From: Xenoacremonium recifei
Taxonomy: Eukaryota; Ascomycota; Sordariomycetes; Hypocreales; Nectriaceae
Length of the DNA: 64,000 bases
Direction: 5' to 3'
Assembly (NCBI GenBank): GCA_012184525.1
Contig: WOFQ01000065.1
Span: 122,039-186,038, forward strand
The notes beneath the pieces are model-generated. The model did no database searches. It was not told the DNA's origin and saw only the letters and a list, made by a program, of their open reading frames with translations. The position numbers and the translations under genes were made by a program. Position 1 is the first letter of the stretch. Each line of letters begins with the position of its first letter. Positions 63,623-64,000 of this stretch are shown here, piece after piece.

Positions 63623-63941
63623 TGTAGGTTGGGTTTCCCCTTCAAAGCTGTTGGCTCAAGATGTATCTTTTATCATTCTCGATGATATTTTTGTCTTGAT
63701 CACCTGAGTCTTTATGTCAGTGTTAATGTATACTAGTAAAATTCTCTCGCCGGTTAAACTTCGCATAATATTCTCAGGCCTTAAGATCCCTCCTGCCTTT
63801 TCGGAATTAAGTCGTGACTCAACTCTACTCCGTACGGAGTCATAAGCTGCGAGTATCGGCATGTGGGCCTATAGTGTTCATAAAAAGATCTGGGAAAATT
63901 AAATTATCGAAGAATGTCACGGCTTGTTTGTTTGTTTGTTT
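63623..63941. other. Intergenic region with palindrome
   Basis: About 320 bases upstream of the GNAT gene, AT-rich. It contains the perfect palindrome ACTCCGTACGGAGT at 63827-63840. No gene is supported. Confidence 0.5.
63827..63840. repeat. Palindrome ACTCCGTACGGAGT
   Basis: This is a perfect 14-bp palindrome. Half-sites recur at 31163 (ACTCCGTAC) and 62363 (TACGGAGTA). It may be a terminal motif of small inverted-repeat elements or a factor site. Confidence 0.4.
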
Positions 63942-64000
63942 TTAATTAGCGTCCTGCAGGAGTTGCACCTGCCTGTTCCCTAGAGGGACAAGAGGACGTG
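63942..64000 (-). repeat. SINE-like dispersed repeat, copy B (cut by window edge)
   Basis: This matches 37628-37685 with about seven substitutions and one indel. On the minus strand it has a perfect 5-bp GCAGG/CCTGC stem with a 7-base loop, like a tRNA T arm, then AGGACGC and a tail of AAACAAACAAAC (63921-63941). The 5' head lies beyond 64000. Confidence 0.55.

Noticed and set aside
63656..63862. 68-codon minus-strand frame upstream of the GNAT gene
   Set aside because: It spans a palindrome and AT-rich promoter sequence and has no domain.
1..64000. A secondary-metabolite cluster
   Set aside because: No polyketide synthase, NRPS, terpene cyclase or prenyltransferase is present. The regulator, SDR, methyltransferase and dehydratase alone do not make a biosynthetic core.
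1..64000. CRISPR arrays, rRNA or bacterial-type operons
   Set aside because: The sequence is intron-containing fungal DNA. No regularly spaced identical repeats other than the coding minisatellite were seen.

Overview
The window is a gene-dense stretch of a filamentous ascomycete (Pezizomycotina) chromosome. The evidence is many short GT-AG introns of about 40-80 bases, an AA9 lytic polysaccharide monooxygenase, HET-domain genes, fungal MARVEL proteins, a Zn2Cys6 regulator, a 1,3-beta-glucan synthase and Ser/Thr-rich secreted proteins. A Sordariomycete is plausible, but the sequence alone does not prove it. I find no convincing tRNA, rRNA or CRISPR array.

Layout. 1-22 kb: glycosylasparaginase (cut by the left edge), a D-2-hydroxyacid dehydrogenase with a GC-AG intron, an ankyrin protein with a cationic amphipathic tail, a large Thr-rich secreted protein with a C-terminal lectin-like domain, the AA9 enzyme, two small membrane proteins, then a possible catabolic group: an extended SDR, a Zn2Cys6 regulator divergent from it, and an IlvD/Edd-family dehydratase built from five exons, one only 8 nt long. 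22-33 kb: an AT-rich gap, a glucan synthase with an in-frame TAA near its N terminus, a second MARVEL-like protein, and an alginate-lyase-family enzyme with an 18-bp coding minisatellite. 33-50 kb is the most accessory part: a phospholipase C-like protein, a HET gene with two in-frame stops, a SINE-like repeat inside a local duplication, coding relics (one resembling the Cys-rich tail of subtelomeric RecQ-type helicases), a six-cysteine small secreted protein, an S28 peptidase, a Gly/His-rich protein, an intact HET gene and a methyltransferase interrupted by one in-frame TAG. 50-64 kb: a xylose-isomerase-like TIM barrel divergent from a zinc alcohol dehydrogenase, a Ser/Thr-rich cell-surface protein, an unrecognised basic protein, a methionine-permease-like transporter, a GNAT protein, and a second copy of the SINE-like repeat at the right edge.

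How the genes may work together. Secreted genes (AA9, alginate lyase family, S28 peptidase, mucin-like proteins, effector-like protein) fit plant-matter degradation or host contact. The SDR, regulator and dehydratase carry candidate Zn2Cys6 binding sites in their promoters and could form a sugar-acid pathway. HET genes, relics, a repeat and several TA-containing stop codons (all explicable as CpA to TpA) suggest the 33-50 kb part has experienced RIP-like decay. Exon junctions were set by eye from splice consensus, reading-frame closure and family motifs. All multi-exon models given here close in frame.
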